Source: Symbiodinium natans
Lineage: Eukaryota; Sar; Dinophyceae; Suessiales; Symbiodiniaceae
Length of the DNA: 60,000 nucleotides
Direction: 5' to 3'
Assembly (NCBI GenBank): GCA_905221605.1
Contig: CAJNDS010002417.1
Coordinates: forward strand, 250,001 to 310,000
The notes beneath the pieces were generated by a model, which saw nothing but the letters and a program-made list of their open reading frames with translations, was not told the origin of the DNA and searched no databases. Each line of letters opens with the position of its first letter. Positions within the stretch are counted from its first letter, which is position 1. This document shows, one piece after another, positions 1-9,723 of this stretch. A program made the position numbers and the translations under genes.

Positions 1-3000
1 CTTACCAACAAGCCCTTCAAAACTGCTGATATCCTTCTCCTCGACAAGACGCCTTGGGGGTCTAAGATTATTGCTGAGACTGCAACAATGTTGGGCTTTA
101 TCCTGCGTGGCCGCATGTCAAAATATGAATGGGAGCAAGCAACGTCTATTGATGAAATCCATTGGGTTGGACAAAGGAAAATGTCAGATGTTTCCTTGCG
201 CATGCTGATCCTTGATAAGGCCTTGTGCAATATGTTGAGAAGGAATAAACAAGCTCTTTCCCTTACTGCATCAATGCCTGCCAGGATTCAATTCCATACG
301 GCCTTCATTGCCTCTTGCCCTCTTTTCTGCAATTCCTTGTACGCCTTCACCAAAAGGCATATGCTCAAAGCACTAGCTATTGCCAGCTCAACTATTTTGA
401 GGCGTCCCTGGATTCAGGCCAAACATATGGCGGGCGTTTTTGATTTTATCAAAGCGCCTAGGGCAATGGATCCTGAGATAGGCGCCATATTATCTAAAGT
501 TGGCCTACTGCTGCGCTGGAGAGGCAAATGGGCTTTAAACGTTATCCTGCATGACCTTGAAAATGCGCATGCGGCCAACCTTCCCTTCTACCATTCGTTG
601 CTTGTGCAAGCCAGGCAAGCCATTCAGAAATCAGTCTCCTTAGGAGACTCACCAATCATTGAGCAGTTCAAAAGCAAGTGCCATGATGCCCTATCTGCTG
701 CGCTGCCTCGAGTGAGCCCTCACTCAGGCGGTCGCAAGCTCAAGCAGGCGCAAATTGCGCTTAGAGCAGTGTTGCGCAATGCTGCTTGTGTTCAAGCGCA
801 AGGATATCTTCGACAAAAAGTTGCGAACCACGCACATGAGAGACAGCTATGTGCCATTTTGCTTGCGCTAAACCTCCCGCCAAAGAACGTGGCTTCGGAT
901 GTCACTCGTTGCTACGCACTTAGATGGGCCATTGTTGAAGAAGCCGATGCATATTTTGTGTACAGGCAATATGCCTCTAGGGACGAGCAATGTAGAGTCG
1001 GCCTACGCAAACAAACAGGGAAAGAGCTCCGGTATGACAATGGGTTCGGTAGCATGCCAGTCTGCAAACTCTGTCATCTCAACCAAAGCTGCCCTGATGA
1101 CCTTGCCCATACCATCAGCTGCATGCTGCCTTGCTGTGATGTTAACCAAGCACCACTCCTGCAATGTGCGGCAATGCCTGGTGCTCCGGCTAGAACTATT
1201 ACTTACAGAGCAGCTATACCCAATGAGCACCAGTGTACTTTCATCCAAAGCCACTGCCTGCTCTGTGGGCTGGGAGCAAACACAACCGAGCATTGGCTTA
1301 CGGCTTGCGTGGTCACCAAAGCCTCCCTCTTTATTGTACTAGTCACATTGGGATATGCTGGCACTGCCTCGTTTGACTCCCTGTGTCACACTGCCCTTTC
1401 TAAGATCAATGTTGAAGGAGGGATTGACAAGAAATTCTGTGCCGTCCTATTAGCATGGATTGCGACCATAAGAAGATATACCATGGAACAGCAATGTACC
1501 TGGCACCCTGGATGGTGTGAGACACCGCAACGGGCAAAACACATCAGTAACATACCCAAGCTCGCGTCGCGTCTTTGGAACACCATCCCGAGGGTGTTAC
1601 TTCCCAAAGCATTACCGGCATGGTGGGTTGACACGGAACGCTGCAAGCCCTGTTGCAACGACGGAGGACTCCATATCGAGGTCAAGCATCCCCTTTCTGC
1701 CTTAATTAAAGCAAGCGCCCAAGGTATTACCGTCTCCCCCAGGAATGCCAATATAGGGGATGTCTTAGCAACATTAGATGCACAGCATTACTTGCTTGCA
1801 CCTATGTATCAACAGACCCTTGGCGTCCCGAATGTTGCTCTTTGGCCTAAAATGTGTCATTGCGGCAATCTGCACCTTAAAGTTACGGCATTAAGGCCGA
1901 TCCCTGCAGGTACTCCACTCATTGTTGAGTTAAAACCTGTCAAAGATACCCACCTTGTTGCTCAATTTGACGGCAGCTGTCACGTGCAAGAAGGTATAGG
2001 TGGTGCGGGTGGTATCGTATGGTCGCCCGGACCAGTCCCGGTAATTCTTGAAACGATTGCCATCCCACTCCAGCCTTGTCCAGACTCTATGTTTGCGGAA
2101 ATATGCGCCGCTGACGCAACGTTAGACAAAGCCTTATCTCTTGCTGCTAGCAATCAAATCAGGGAGGTTATCCTTCAGGGAGACTGCATCAACATTGTAA
2201 AGCACTTTGCTGGTGCCTTGAGACTACATAGGGAAGACCTAGTGCGAAAACTGGATAACATGTGGCAAAAGTTAACGCACACACCCATTACAGTGCATTG
2301 GTCATACGTTCCTCGCGTCGGCAACAAAGTCGCTGACCACCTGGCAGGAATCGCTGCTAACAGTCTCCGCTACGAAGCACCCCTTCATGAAGATGTCTTC
2401 TTTGACTCGGGTGAGGGTCAGCCTCATATGCAAATAAACACTGAATGCTTTCCGCCTATTCTGTTGCCTTCCAAGCAATGGCACCTGCAAGCTATACAGG
2501 ACTTGCATTCCGGAGCTGAAATTATTTCTCTTGAGGCCCCCCCACTTTGGAATCCGGAACTGCTTTTGCGGTTTTGCCTCTACAATCGGATCAAGCCCCC
2601 CCCCGAGCTTGATACAGCGTGGCCAGGGCTGGTCCAGTATCGAAGGCCATCATTGCACCCACAGGGTAGATATTATGCCATACGGCACTGGCAAACGAGT
2701 AAAAGGCTAACACGTTTCTTAGCCATCGGGCCGAACGCAATTGAAATCGACATGAAAGGTGCGCATTATACGCTTTTGCGCCTCCTTACATGTCACAGCC
2801 CTACTCACCCACCCCTCCCAACGTTGCTTGAAGCCAGGGAGCTATTTAGTAGTCACCTTGCACGCGCGCCCAAAGCACAAACAGTACAAACCAAGCACTT
2901 GTTGCAAAGAGCAGTTGGAATGGACAGCAATGCTTTCCTTCGGCATGTTTATGAAGGTAGTATTGCTGCTTATGCCATCCCCCCTGCCTTGGCAAGTTTT

Positions 3001-3588
3001 CTTGCACATCTGGTGCAGGCTAAAGCTACCCTCCAGGTTATGATCCAGCAAGGAATCCCATTTTACCAACCGGATGCAAGGGTCAACAACAGGAATTGGG
3101 CAACTTTTGCACTTGAAGCTGCGGAAAGCTTCGTAATGCGAAAAGGGCTCGCTGCAATGCTCCCGTACTGCGCAGGCACAGTGCTTTGGGTACATGACGG
3201 GGTGTACGTCAAAAATAGAAACGCAGTTTCACCCTTCATCGAAGGGGCTACTGAAGCATTGGTTCAGCTCATCCAGATGGGGCAGCACTGTCATCCACAG
3301 GTCACACCTAACCAGGAATTTGCTAGCCTACAAGATGTCTTTGCTATTACCACCACGAAGAGTGAATTTAATGCGGCAGTTGATGCGTTAAATGCTGCGG
3401 GTATCGCGTGTCATAACCCTGCTCTCCCAAAGCACCCAAAGGCAACCACCAACAGGGTGTCCAAGCGCCTTATCCTGGAAGTTCAGGATATACTAGAGGT
3501 CGAGAGGCAAAGAGACGATAAAAGGAGACGCGTTGATGTTACAGCTGTTCCGCGTAGGGGATTGTGGGTAACACCCCCCTCGTTGTGA
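1..3588 (+). CDS. Retroelement polyprotein, 3' part: zinc fingers, RNase H, palm-like C-terminus (5' end outside window)
   Basis: The frame is open from the first base, so the protein starts upstream of the window; the first in-window ATG is at 88 and residues below are numbered from it. Cys/His clusters near residues 325-350 and 392-410 (CLLCG...TEHWLTAC) resemble the C-terminal zinc finger of non-LTR retrotransposon proteins. A type I RNase H domain spans about 622-755 with the expected acidic residues D628 (QFDGS), E671 (FAEICAA), D699 (QGDC) and D750 (KVADHLAG); it would degrade RNA in RNA:DNA hybrids during element replication. The last 400 residues are not standard for a LINE: they carry IEIDMKGAHY (D888) and LWVHDGVYV (D1037), spaced like the two metal-binding aspartates of a family A polymerase palm. 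An RT core would lie upstream, out of view. RNase H call is firm; the palm reading is inference. Confidence 0.8.
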   Translation, partial: LTNKPFKTADILLLDKTPWGSKIIAETATMLGFILRGRMSKYEWEQATSIDEIHWVGQRKMSDVSLRMLILDKALCNMLRRNKQALSLTASMPARIQFHTAFIASCPLFCNSLYAFTKRHMLKALAIASSTILRRPWIQAKHMAGVFDFIKAPRAMDPEIGAILSKVGLLLRWRGKWALNVILHDLENAHAANLPFYHSLLVQARQAIQKSVSLGDSPIIEQFKSKCHDALSAALPRVSPHSGGRKLKQAQIALRAVLRNAACVQAQGYLRQKVANHAHERQLCAILLALNLPPKNVASDVTRCYALRWAIVEEADAYFVYRQYASRDEQCRVGLRKQTGKELRYDNGFGSMPVCKLCHLNQSCPDDLAHTISCMLPCCDVNQAPLLQCAAMPGAPARTITYRAAIPNEHQCTFIQSHCLLCGLGANTTEHWLTACVVTKASLFIVLVTLGYAGTASFDSLCHTALSKINVEGGIDKKFCAVLLAWIATIRRYTMEQQCTWHPGWCETPQRAKHISNIPKLASRLWNTIPRVLLPKALPAWWVDTERCKPCCNDGGLHIEVKHPLSALIKASAQGITVSPRNANIGDVLATLDAQHYLLAPMYQQTLGVPNVALWPKMCHCGNLHLKVTALRPIPAGTPLIVELKPVKDTHLVAQFDGSCHVQEGIGGAGGIVWSPGPVPVILETIAIPLQPCPDSMFAEICAADATLDKALSLAASNQIREVILQGDCINIVKHFAGALRLHREDLVRKLDNMWQKLTHTPITVHWSYVPRVGNKVADHLAGIAANSLRYEAPLHEDVFFDSGEGQPHMQINTECFPPILLPSKQWHLQAIQDLHSGAEIISLEAPPLWNPELLLRFCLYNRIKPPPELDTAWPGLVQYRRPSLHPQGRYYAIRHWQTSKRLTRFLAIGPNAIEIDMKGAHYTLLRLLTCHSPTHPPLPTLLEARELFSSHLARAPKAQTVQTKHLLQRAVGMDSNAFLRHVYEGSIAAYAIPPALASFLAHLVQAKATLQVMIQQGIPFYQPDARVNNRNWATFALEAAESFVMRKGLAAMLPYCAGTVLWVHDGVYVKNRNAVSPFIEGATEALVQLIQMGQHCHPQVTPNQEFASLQDVFAITTTKSEFNAAVDALNAAGIACHNPALPKHPKATTNRVSKRLILEVQDILEVERQRDDKRRRVDVTAVPRRGLWVTPPSL

Positions 3589-3680
3589 TGCGTGTAGTCC
3601 CCATTTCAACCACCCTCCCTCTTTCGTGATGGCGGCACCTTTGGCTCAGACCAGTTGTGAACGCCCGGGCACAACCAAAC

Positions 3681-4217
3681 ATGCTCGCCGCCACACGCTG
3701 CCTCCTGGCTTGGCGTTACCATGAAGCCATTGGTAGTCACTCCAGCACAGCTGACTTCGAGCTCACAGTCCTCCCTGCTGCAGCGGGAGGGATCCTCGTG
3801 GCTCTCTTAGAGGAAAGCAAGTCGAACGAAGCCCTTTCCCCGTACCATAAGGATCGTTTATATCGAGGCGTCTCCTTCGGTAATCCACAGATCATTCACG
3901 AGATCGTCGAAGATCTGGATGAGGAAAAACTCCTACTTGCATGGACTCTCATTGAAGTCATTGCAAGGCTGGACGCTGCCACTCAACCTCGCGCTACCGT
4001 GTCAATGGAATGGAAAATAAGTTCATCAAATCTCCGTGCCATCTCGTGCGTTGGAGAACGTGCGCTTGCCCAATCACTTTCGGAGCACTTTTCTTTGACC
4101 CCCAAGTGGTCTTCAAGAGTTGTCGGGGCTTTAATCGGGCACAAAACTGGATGGGGTAGGGTAGATGGATGCATTGCTCCAGGTCTTAACGCCAAGAGCA
4201 ACAGTCATTGCCCGTGA
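3681..4217 (+). CDS. Hypothetical protein downstream of the RNase H ORF
   Basis: A 178-residue ORF starting at an ATG about 90 bp after the stop of the RNase H ORF; the frame is open a little further upstream. I do not recognise it. It is Leu/Ala/Glu-rich and probably mainly helical (for example EIVEDLDEEKLLLAWTLIEV). The LLLAW stretch recurs in the minus-strand ORF at 8439-9131, which hints that the two blocks belong to one element family, but the similarity is too short to prove it. It is on the same strand and close to the RNase H ORF, so it may be a further ORF of the same element or a frame-shifted continuation of it. Confidence 0.4.
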   Translation: MLAATRCLLAWRYHEAIGSHSSTADFELTVLPAAAGGILVALLEESKSNEALSPYHKDRLYRGVSFGNPQIIHEIVEDLDEEKLLLAWTLIEVIARLDAATQPRATVSMEWKISSSNLRAISCVGERALAQSLSEHFSLTPKWSSRVVGALIGHKTGWGRVDGCIAPGLNAKSNSHCP

Positions 4218-4613
4218 ACTGTGTGAGTGTGAACAATTTCCCTATCACTTCCTTTGGCCGTGGTATTCATACCTTGTTTCTTCTCACACAATTGATTCAG
4301 AGCCACGTAATTGGCTTTAATGCCCCTGGCTGGACCCACCTCACTTTGGCCATCTGTTCGCAGACAGTGGAGCTATGTGCCAATGTGTCCACTGAGTGAG
4401 GGTGTGGTTGCCCCTTGTACTTTGTGCTTGGTGGGCTTTATTGCCGCTTATGGTACTTGTACCTTTACGTGCTCCTCTGTTAATTGCTTCGTTGGTGGAT
4501 CACTGCTAACATTGTGATCACCTACCCCTCCCCGTCCGAATATAGTTAACACATGCATGGCAGTTATTTTGCTCAAGCGCTCGTTATGGGAGCACTGACC
4601 CCTAACCCGCGCA
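4218..4613. other. Non-coding gap between element ORFs
   Basis: About 400 bp between two plus-strand ORFs. Only short ORFs without recognisable features; T/G-rich in places. Nothing assignable seen. Confidence 0.3.
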
Positions 4614-5966
4614 ATGGCCTTCTGTCTGGATTTGGCGCCGGATCATCTTAGGAAGATTCTTGGCTCTTTCATCCACACTTCGCCCTGCCTCTTCTCGTAT
4701 GACAACAAATTCTGCATCTTGGAGACCAGTATTGCCTTCTGCATTATGCAGATGGCTGGCACGGTCTCCATTCGTGCACACTTGGATGCCGATGTAAAGT
4801 CCTCCGAATTGGTTGGGGCTGCTCTCCAGCTTATCCACCGCTGTTGGTCCAAGGGACTTGCCCTCCAGTTAAAGGAGATAGATGGATGCGGATGCCTTGA
4901 GTGGCAGCAATGGGGGTTGCAAACTCTGCGCGCTATGGGTTCGGTGAGTGTGGCGTGGCATAATGTACTTGCTGGCCACATCGGGCAGGCGTATATAATT
5001 GCGCTCCCGGTAACACTGCATGCATCTTGCAGAATTGCCACTACCACCCTGGGCAGCTATGAGGTGTTCTTTCTTCGGTTGAGCTCGCTGCCCTGTCTGC
5101 CTGTCTTCCGTCTTCATGCACCTCTTCTCGCATACCAAAGGTCACCTCCCACCCTGCTTGCTCGTGCCACCCATCATGGTTTTTGGCCTGGCGTTCTTAA
5201 ACGCCCCTTTGGGCCCCTCCCAGCTGAGAATGGCACCGGTGCGCCACGAGTGCAAGAGTACCAGTTCACCACTCAAACGGCCTGCGCCTTTCACGAACAG
5301 GGTCTTGGTGCGACCTGTGCTTTCGTTGGCCAAATCGCCACCTTCGTCCTCGTTGAAGTTGGACTCGAGTTTGGATGTATGCTCAAGTACACCATGTGTT
5401 GCTCACCCTACACGCACGGAGAGTGGTACCTCCTCGAATCTACCCAACTAGGCGCTGAACTTCTTCCGCTCCTCCTGGAAAACATGGCCTTCCGACTTGA
5501 TCTCAATCTGGTGCAAATCCAAGTAGTTGTCCAGGGACTGACCTTTGCTGTCCCTTTAGTCAGCTTTCTTGTTGATTGGCCTGTTGGCACGGTCTTTATT
5601 GCTGTTGCCTTCCCCTCCTTTGAGCACATGGTAGAGGCGCATCCGGTCCTGGTAGGGTCTTACTTTAGTAGGCGCCTCTGTATTGTCAATCCGCCTGATG
5701 GGATGCTCCCTCTCAATCTCACAATTGATCCAATGCTGCCGGTGCTAATGCTGCAAATACTAATTGTGCAACACATGCGGCAACGGAGTGGTTACCTTGA
5801 AAGTCGGGCTTTCGTACTTTGCGATGAGCAGGGCTTTGTTGCGGACACGTGTACCAAAATCCAAACAGCGTTCCATGAGGATGCGAGGGTACTTCTTAAG
5901 TACAAGTGCCTCACCTTCGAAGGTCACCTGTTTAGATTGGTCTCCGCCTCCCACAGCCTACTTTGA
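4614..5966 (+). CDS. Hypothetical protein of a repeated element family
   Basis: A 450-residue ORF beginning at ATG 4614. No known domain recognised. Two parts have relatives in this window. Residues about 230-330, ending in FLVDWPVGT, align with the end of the next ORF (6128-7222), which ends ALVDWPVGT. The C-terminal part RSGYLESRAFVLCDEQGF aligns with a minus-strand fragment at 11829-12017 (RSGHLECRSFVLADSQGA). The ORF therefore belongs to a multi-copy family, most likely an element-encoded protein. Composition is Leu/Phe/Cys-rich with no clear signal peptide. It could be part of a longer polyprotein broken by frameshifts. Confidence 0.45.
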   Translation: MAFCLDLAPDHLRKILGSFIHTSPCLFSYDNKFCILETSIAFCIMQMAGTVSIRAHLDADVKSSELVGAALQLIHRCWSKGLALQLKEIDGCGCLEWQQWGLQTLRAMGSVSVAWHNVLAGHIGQAYIIALPVTLHASCRIATTTLGSYEVFFLRLSSLPCLPVFRLHAPLLAYQRSPPTLLARATHHGFWPGVLKRPFGPLPAENGTGAPRVQEYQFTTQTACAFHEQGLGATCAFVGQIATFVLVEVGLEFGCMLKYTMCCSPYTHGEWYLLESTQLGAELLPLLLENMAFRLDLNLVQIQVVVQGLTFAVPLVSFLVDWPVGTVFIAVAFPSFEHMVEAHPVLVGSYFSRRLCIVNPPDGMLPLNLTIDPMLPVLMLQILIVQHMRQRSGYLESRAFVLCDEQGFVADTCTKIQTAFHEDARVLLKYKCLTFEGHLFRLVSASHSLL

Positions 5967-6127
5967 TGCTAGGACGGCTGGCTTTGCTGTTGGCAACGTC
6001 TCCTTGCCGCCTTTTGGCTCACACTAGCGTAGTAGTGCTTTGGCTCATGGGGGTCTGAGGTTGCTCCGCAACGTCACTTTCCTGCCGCCACACTATACGA
6101 CTCGTTGCCTTGCGGCTAAGTTTGAGC

Positions 6128-7222
6128 ATGTCAACAGAGGAAGATTGCCTTGACAGCGACCCAAGGCAGCTTGAGTACGCCCGTACTCTTGCTCTGCCGC
6201 AAGCTCTGTCTTTGGATCTGTCCCCCGTGGCCTTGATGCTGGTCCTAGGCAATGATCCTCTAATTCCTCTTTGCGGAGGTGGAGAGGACCCTGTGCAACG
6301 ACTGACATCGTCAGTCGCGCAACGCCTTCTTGTGGATCTCTGCAACATCAAGGTTGTTCTTGCCCTGCCATTGCAGAGTGTTCATGGCACTGAAAATGCC
6401 GCTGATGCCTTCCAGGCTTGGCTGGGATGGAGCATAAGCCAAGAAATAAAGATTGGCCAGGTCTCGGGCGGCCTAGACTTTCATTGGCACATGCTTCATT
6501 GGCGCCAATTGGCTATCCAGTCTGTGGCCTGTCTTGCATCAGTTAATTCGCACTGGTTCCGTCTTCTCTTGGAAGGTCTGAGGGGAATGCCCTTCTTTGC
6601 GATTCCCACGGGGGAACACGCCGGAGCGTTCTTTGGAGTCACGCCTCTTGACGAATGCACTTACGACGTCCATGCAGTTGGAGACTTCCCACTCGCGAGC
6701 CTCCGCCTCCTCCGACTGCGTTCACCGTTTACAGCTGACTTTGCCAATCAAACTCCTGCAAGACAGCTTCTGGGCGGGCGACTTGCTCATGAGCATCATT
6801 GGCCTGCCCAAATGGACTCTCCTCACCCGCAGGCAGAGGGCCACTGTGGCAGTCTATGGCCTCGCACACAGTCCACCTTGCAGCGTCACGTGCCTGCCCC
6901 TTGGTCAGTCCGTGAAGCAGCTTCTCGTTGTAGGGTAAGGTATGCTGGTCTTGTTGCCAATCTCACCCTTGTCCGTGTTACTCAACATCGAGGTTGTATG
7001 ATTCAAATCGTTTGGTGTGTTGCTCCCTTTCGACAAGAAGCTCTTGAAGGGGATACTCTCCAACTTACCACTCAACTTTTCCCTGCCTTATGTGCTTTGT
7101 GCCCGAACCGCCTGCAGCCAGATCTCCTTGGGGTCTTCGCTGTCTCGCAGCTGAGCCACCTACCTGTCCCTCCGTGCTGTGCCCTGGTAGATTGGCCGGT
7201 GGGCACGGCCCGGCGCGCATAA
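6128..7222 (+). CDS. Hypothetical protein, paralogue of the preceding ORF
   Basis: A 364-residue ORF; the frame is open from 6110 but the first ATG is 6128. Its last 95 residues (from RYAGLVANLTLV to LVDWPVGTARRA) align with the middle of the 4614-5966 protein (CAFVGQIATFVLV to LVDWPVGT), so the two neighbouring ORFs share a domain. No catalytic signature is visible. Just after its stop the plus-strand coding block ends in an A-rich stretch (7222-7246), and all large ORFs switch to the minus strand. Likely a component of the element block covering 1-7230. Confidence 0.45.
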   Translation: MSTEEDCLDSDPRQLEYARTLALPQALSLDLSPVALMLVLGNDPLIPLCGGGEDPVQRLTSSVAQRLLVDLCNIKVVLALPLQSVHGTENAADAFQAWLGWSISQEIKIGQVSGGLDFHWHMLHWRQLAIQSVACLASVNSHWFRLLLEGLRGMPFFAIPTGEHAGAFFGVTPLDECTYDVHAVGDFPLASLRLLRLRSPFTADFANQTPARQLLGGRLAHEHHWPAQMDSPHPQAEGHCGSLWPRTQSTLQRHVPAPWSVREAASRCRVRYAGLVANLTLVRVTQHRGCMIQIVWCVAPFRQEALEGDTLQLTTQLFPALCALCPNRLQPDLLGVFAVSQLSHLPVPPCCALVDWPVGTARRA

Positions 7223-7271
7223 ATCGATTAAAATGGAAAAAAGGGAGGCACTCTCTACCCTGCCCCAACGA

Positions 7272-8141
7272 CTACTCCGGGAGCTCGATATGGTCCGCCA
7301 GCAGCGAATCAGGGTCGCTCAGCAATGCAGGCCACACCACATGCTCCGGGTCCTTGCCGATAACCACCTGGCGGATTGTGAGGCCGGGGGCCCAGGGGTA
7401 CTGCGTGCGTCCGTAGCCCTTGAAGGCAGTAAAGTGTGAGTCTTCGGTAAGGGCTTCTGTGACAGGAGGCACGCGATGATTGCCCCGTACCGAGGAGCAC
7501 ATCCGAAGGTGGTGCTGAAAGGTCTCTACGTCCTTTCGTCCGCCATAGACTAAAATTCGTGTCTCCTCGCTCGTGGGGGCTGGCAGCAAAGAAGGCAGCC
7601 TAATGGGGCCCATGCAAACACAAGCCCGGAAGGTCGCATGGGCCTCGGAAATTGCAATCTGGTAGGTGATGGTTCCTCCAGAACTGAGGCCTATGAGATA
7701 TGTGGGCAAGGAGATGCGAGGGCTCGCATCACGTTGGACTGCCAACAGGAGCGGTAGAACTTCCATTGTATACACTGCCTTGGTCCAGGCAGCACCGTCA
7801 GGCAACATCCAGGCAGGCGGTGAGCCTGCTTGTCCCGCCACAGGCCATGCGCAGGCAATGACGGCCTTTTTGAAGGCCAGGTTGCTCCACAGGTACTCGA
7901 TGGCCCCTTGCCAAGGCAGTGGGTGCATATTCTCCACATAGAAGTGTCCACAACCAGGGAGGAGAAGCACTATCGAGTTGGCTTCCCCTGCATCCGCACT
8001 CGGCCGGGATACAACAAAGGGGAGGGTTGAACTGCCATGGCTCGCCGTGATCCAGGTGTTTTCACGCCCAGCAACGAGCGGAGGGGCGACCAATGGAGGA
8101 GGCTGCAGGTTCTCCAGGCCAAGGGGCTCTTGCAATGCCAT
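7272..8141 (-). CDS. Alpha/beta-hydrolase-fold protein
   Basis: A 289-residue ORF starting at an ATG. It shows the serine hydrolase pattern: hydrophobic strand IVLLLPGCG (58-66), a nucleophile elbow YLIGLSSGG with G-L-S-S-G fitting GxSxG (S153), a strand ILVYGGRKDVE with candidate acid D204, and a late His in DPEHVVW (H267). Spacing between Ser, Asp and His suits an esterase/lipase or dienelactone-hydrolase-like enzyme; the substrate cannot be read from the sequence. It is the last ORF of a minus-strand block and lies tail to tail with the plus-strand block. It may be an element-borne gene or a host gene trapped between elements. Confidence 0.6.
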   Translation of the reverse strand: MALQEPLGLENLQPPPLVAPPLVAGRENTWITASHGSSTLPFVVSRPSADAGEANSIVLLLPGCGHFYVENMHPLPWQGAIEYLWSNLAFKKAVIACAWPVAGQAGSPPAWMLPDGAAWTKAVYTMEVLPLLLAVQRDASPRISLPTYLIGLSSGGTITYQIAISEAHATFRACVCMGPIRLPSLLPAPTSEETRILVYGGRKDVETFQHHLRMCSSVRGNHRVPPVTEALTEDSHFTAFKGYGRTQYPWAPGLTIRQVVIGKDPEHVVWPALLSDPDSLLADHIELPE

Positions 8142-8438
8142 GGCGAAGAAGGGGCAGCCTATCCAATTGACGGGGCAAGGTAGAGGAAGACTGGGCAGCC
8201 TTGCCTGTGAGCCGTGCCGTCCAGCGCAAGAATGTCACACAACAACAAGCTTGCTCCCAACTTTCCCTGACTCAGCTCCCTTCAGTTGGGGACTACATCA
8301 GCGGTATAACATGATCAAAGGTTACAACTTTCCAAATCGGTCAAGACAACAGCATGACAATACAGGAATGCCGCATGACCATGGATAACGACCGGTGTAC
8401 TAGGCCGCCGTTTGTTCCGTATCCGCACAAGGTCAGAG

Positions 8439-9131
8439 TTAGATGTCACTGTCCGAATGCCGATTGTCCTCAAGCAAATGCATGGTCTCGTCATCTAAAT
8501 TCTCGAGAATGTCGGTAGCAATACGTTCATCAAGGAAGCACGCTACCCACTCCAGAATGACGGCATTATCATTGGGGACAGCATCGGACATCGCCTGCAA
8601 AAGCAAATGGACTTTATCGGCAGTGAAACGCCATGCAAGCAAAAGATGCTGCTCCAAATGCGCTTTTATGAGGTAAATTGGAAAATCTTCCTGGCGATGC
8701 ACAATGATTGGCCTGGCCCAGGCTAAAAGGGCATTCTGCTGCGGTCCAGGCGGACGCCTGAACATCGCCAGTAACGCCCCGTACTCCTGGGCAAGCTCAT
8801 TCCTCAAGTCCTGCGAAAGATCTCGAAGGTGGTGTGCAAGCCAGGCACGATGACCTCCAACAGAGTGCGCGAGTTCGGCCGCAGCAACCATGGCGAGGGT
8901 CCGTTGATTAGGACATCCTTGGGCAGCCGAGGCATCGCGGATTCCTTGCAGTACGAGGAGCTTGGTGAGCGATATCCAGCCAGCACTGCAAGTGTGGCCG
9001 TGGCCTTCGAGGATGGGCTCGCTGGAAAAGATCTCCGGGTGTTCGTAAGGGTAGCATCTTTCCCAGTCACTGTCGCCATCTCCATTGACAGCAGTGTAAA
9101 GGCTGCCACCAATGACCAACGAAGCAGCCAT
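8439..9131 (-). CDS. Hypothetical helical protein
   Basis: A 230-residue ORF with an ATG at 9131. No family recognised. The second half is rich in Leu, Ala, His and acidic residues and looks helical; it ends in a strongly acidic tail (LENLDDETMHLLEDNRHSDSDI). LLLAW occurs in it and in the ORF at 3681-4217. It lies between the hydrolase-like ORF and the coiled-coil ORFs on the same strand, which suggests a common origin in one element. Confidence 0.4.
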   Translation of the reverse strand: MAASLVIGGSLYTAVNGDGDSDWERCYPYEHPEIFSSEPILEGHGHTCSAGWISLTKLLVLQGIRDASAAQGCPNQRTLAMVAAAELAHSVGGHRAWLAHHLRDLSQDLRNELAQEYGALLAMFRRPPGPQQNALLAWARPIIVHRQEDFPIYLIKAHLEQHLLLAWRFTADKVHLLLQAMSDAVPNDNAVILEWVACFLDERIATDILENLDDETMHLLEDNRHSDSDI

Positions 9132-9252
9132 GCCGGGCAGTTAGTTTGGGGAGGGCAAGCGGGCGCCTGCTCCTGTGAGCCCTGGCGGCACAGAAGAAGG
9201 GGGCAAGTTAGCGGGTAATACCCTCACTCCTTTATGTTCGCGGCTAAGAGGG

Positions 9253-9723
9253 CTAGGAGCCACAGGAACAAACTGTCAATCCATGCGGGGGACCAGGGCG
9301 TGTGAGTGCGGGCGCACTCACGTACAGGCAACTAGGCCCAAGGCGAGATCTGCACCCGAATGTATCAAGCACTCTGAGCTCAGGGCCGCCAACATCACAG
9401 ATGCCACGATCCAATGGTATTACATGTATCCTGATGTTAACCAGAACAGCATGAGCAAAAATAGTCTCTACAAGTGCTCGAACATATAAGGTTTGCCAGC
9501 ATTCAGCCAAACTCAAACCGATGCACTGTTTTTTCTTGCCCTTTCTGACAAGGTTTCGTCTAAGGACAGTCACATCTGTCTCGAATTCACCAGTCATGGT
9601 GAGTACGGACCAGGCCTCCGGCCAGGCCTGAAATGCCTCATGCGAATCGCTAACGATGGGAACTGAGGTGGAGGCATGGGCTCCCGGTTGTACATCCTGA
9701 TCCCCGCGATCGTCAGGGACCAC
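9253..9723 (-). pseudogene. Open frame downstream of the coiled-coil ORF, probable decayed continuation
   Basis: The frame is open without an ATG at its start (GTG at 9723) and overlaps the end of the coiled-coil ORF above it. Part of it (LSLAECWQTLYVRALVETIF) looks protein-like. Its end crosses a hairpin repeat at 9302-9321 whose translation VSAPALTR recurs near 10985-11004. Probably a frame-shifted continuation rather than a separate gene. Confidence 0.25.
9302..9321. repeat. Perfect-arm hairpin, copy 1
   Basis: GTGAGTGCGGGCGCACTCAC: two 8-nt complementary arms around a 4-nt loop. An identical copy, with extra matching flank (GT before, GT after), lies at 10985-11004. Confidence 0.7.

Noticed and set aside
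6003-6016. CCTTTTGGCTCACAC, another partial spliced-leader-like string
   Set aside because: It lacks the leader 5' half and its final AAG; no retroposed-mRNA structure follows.
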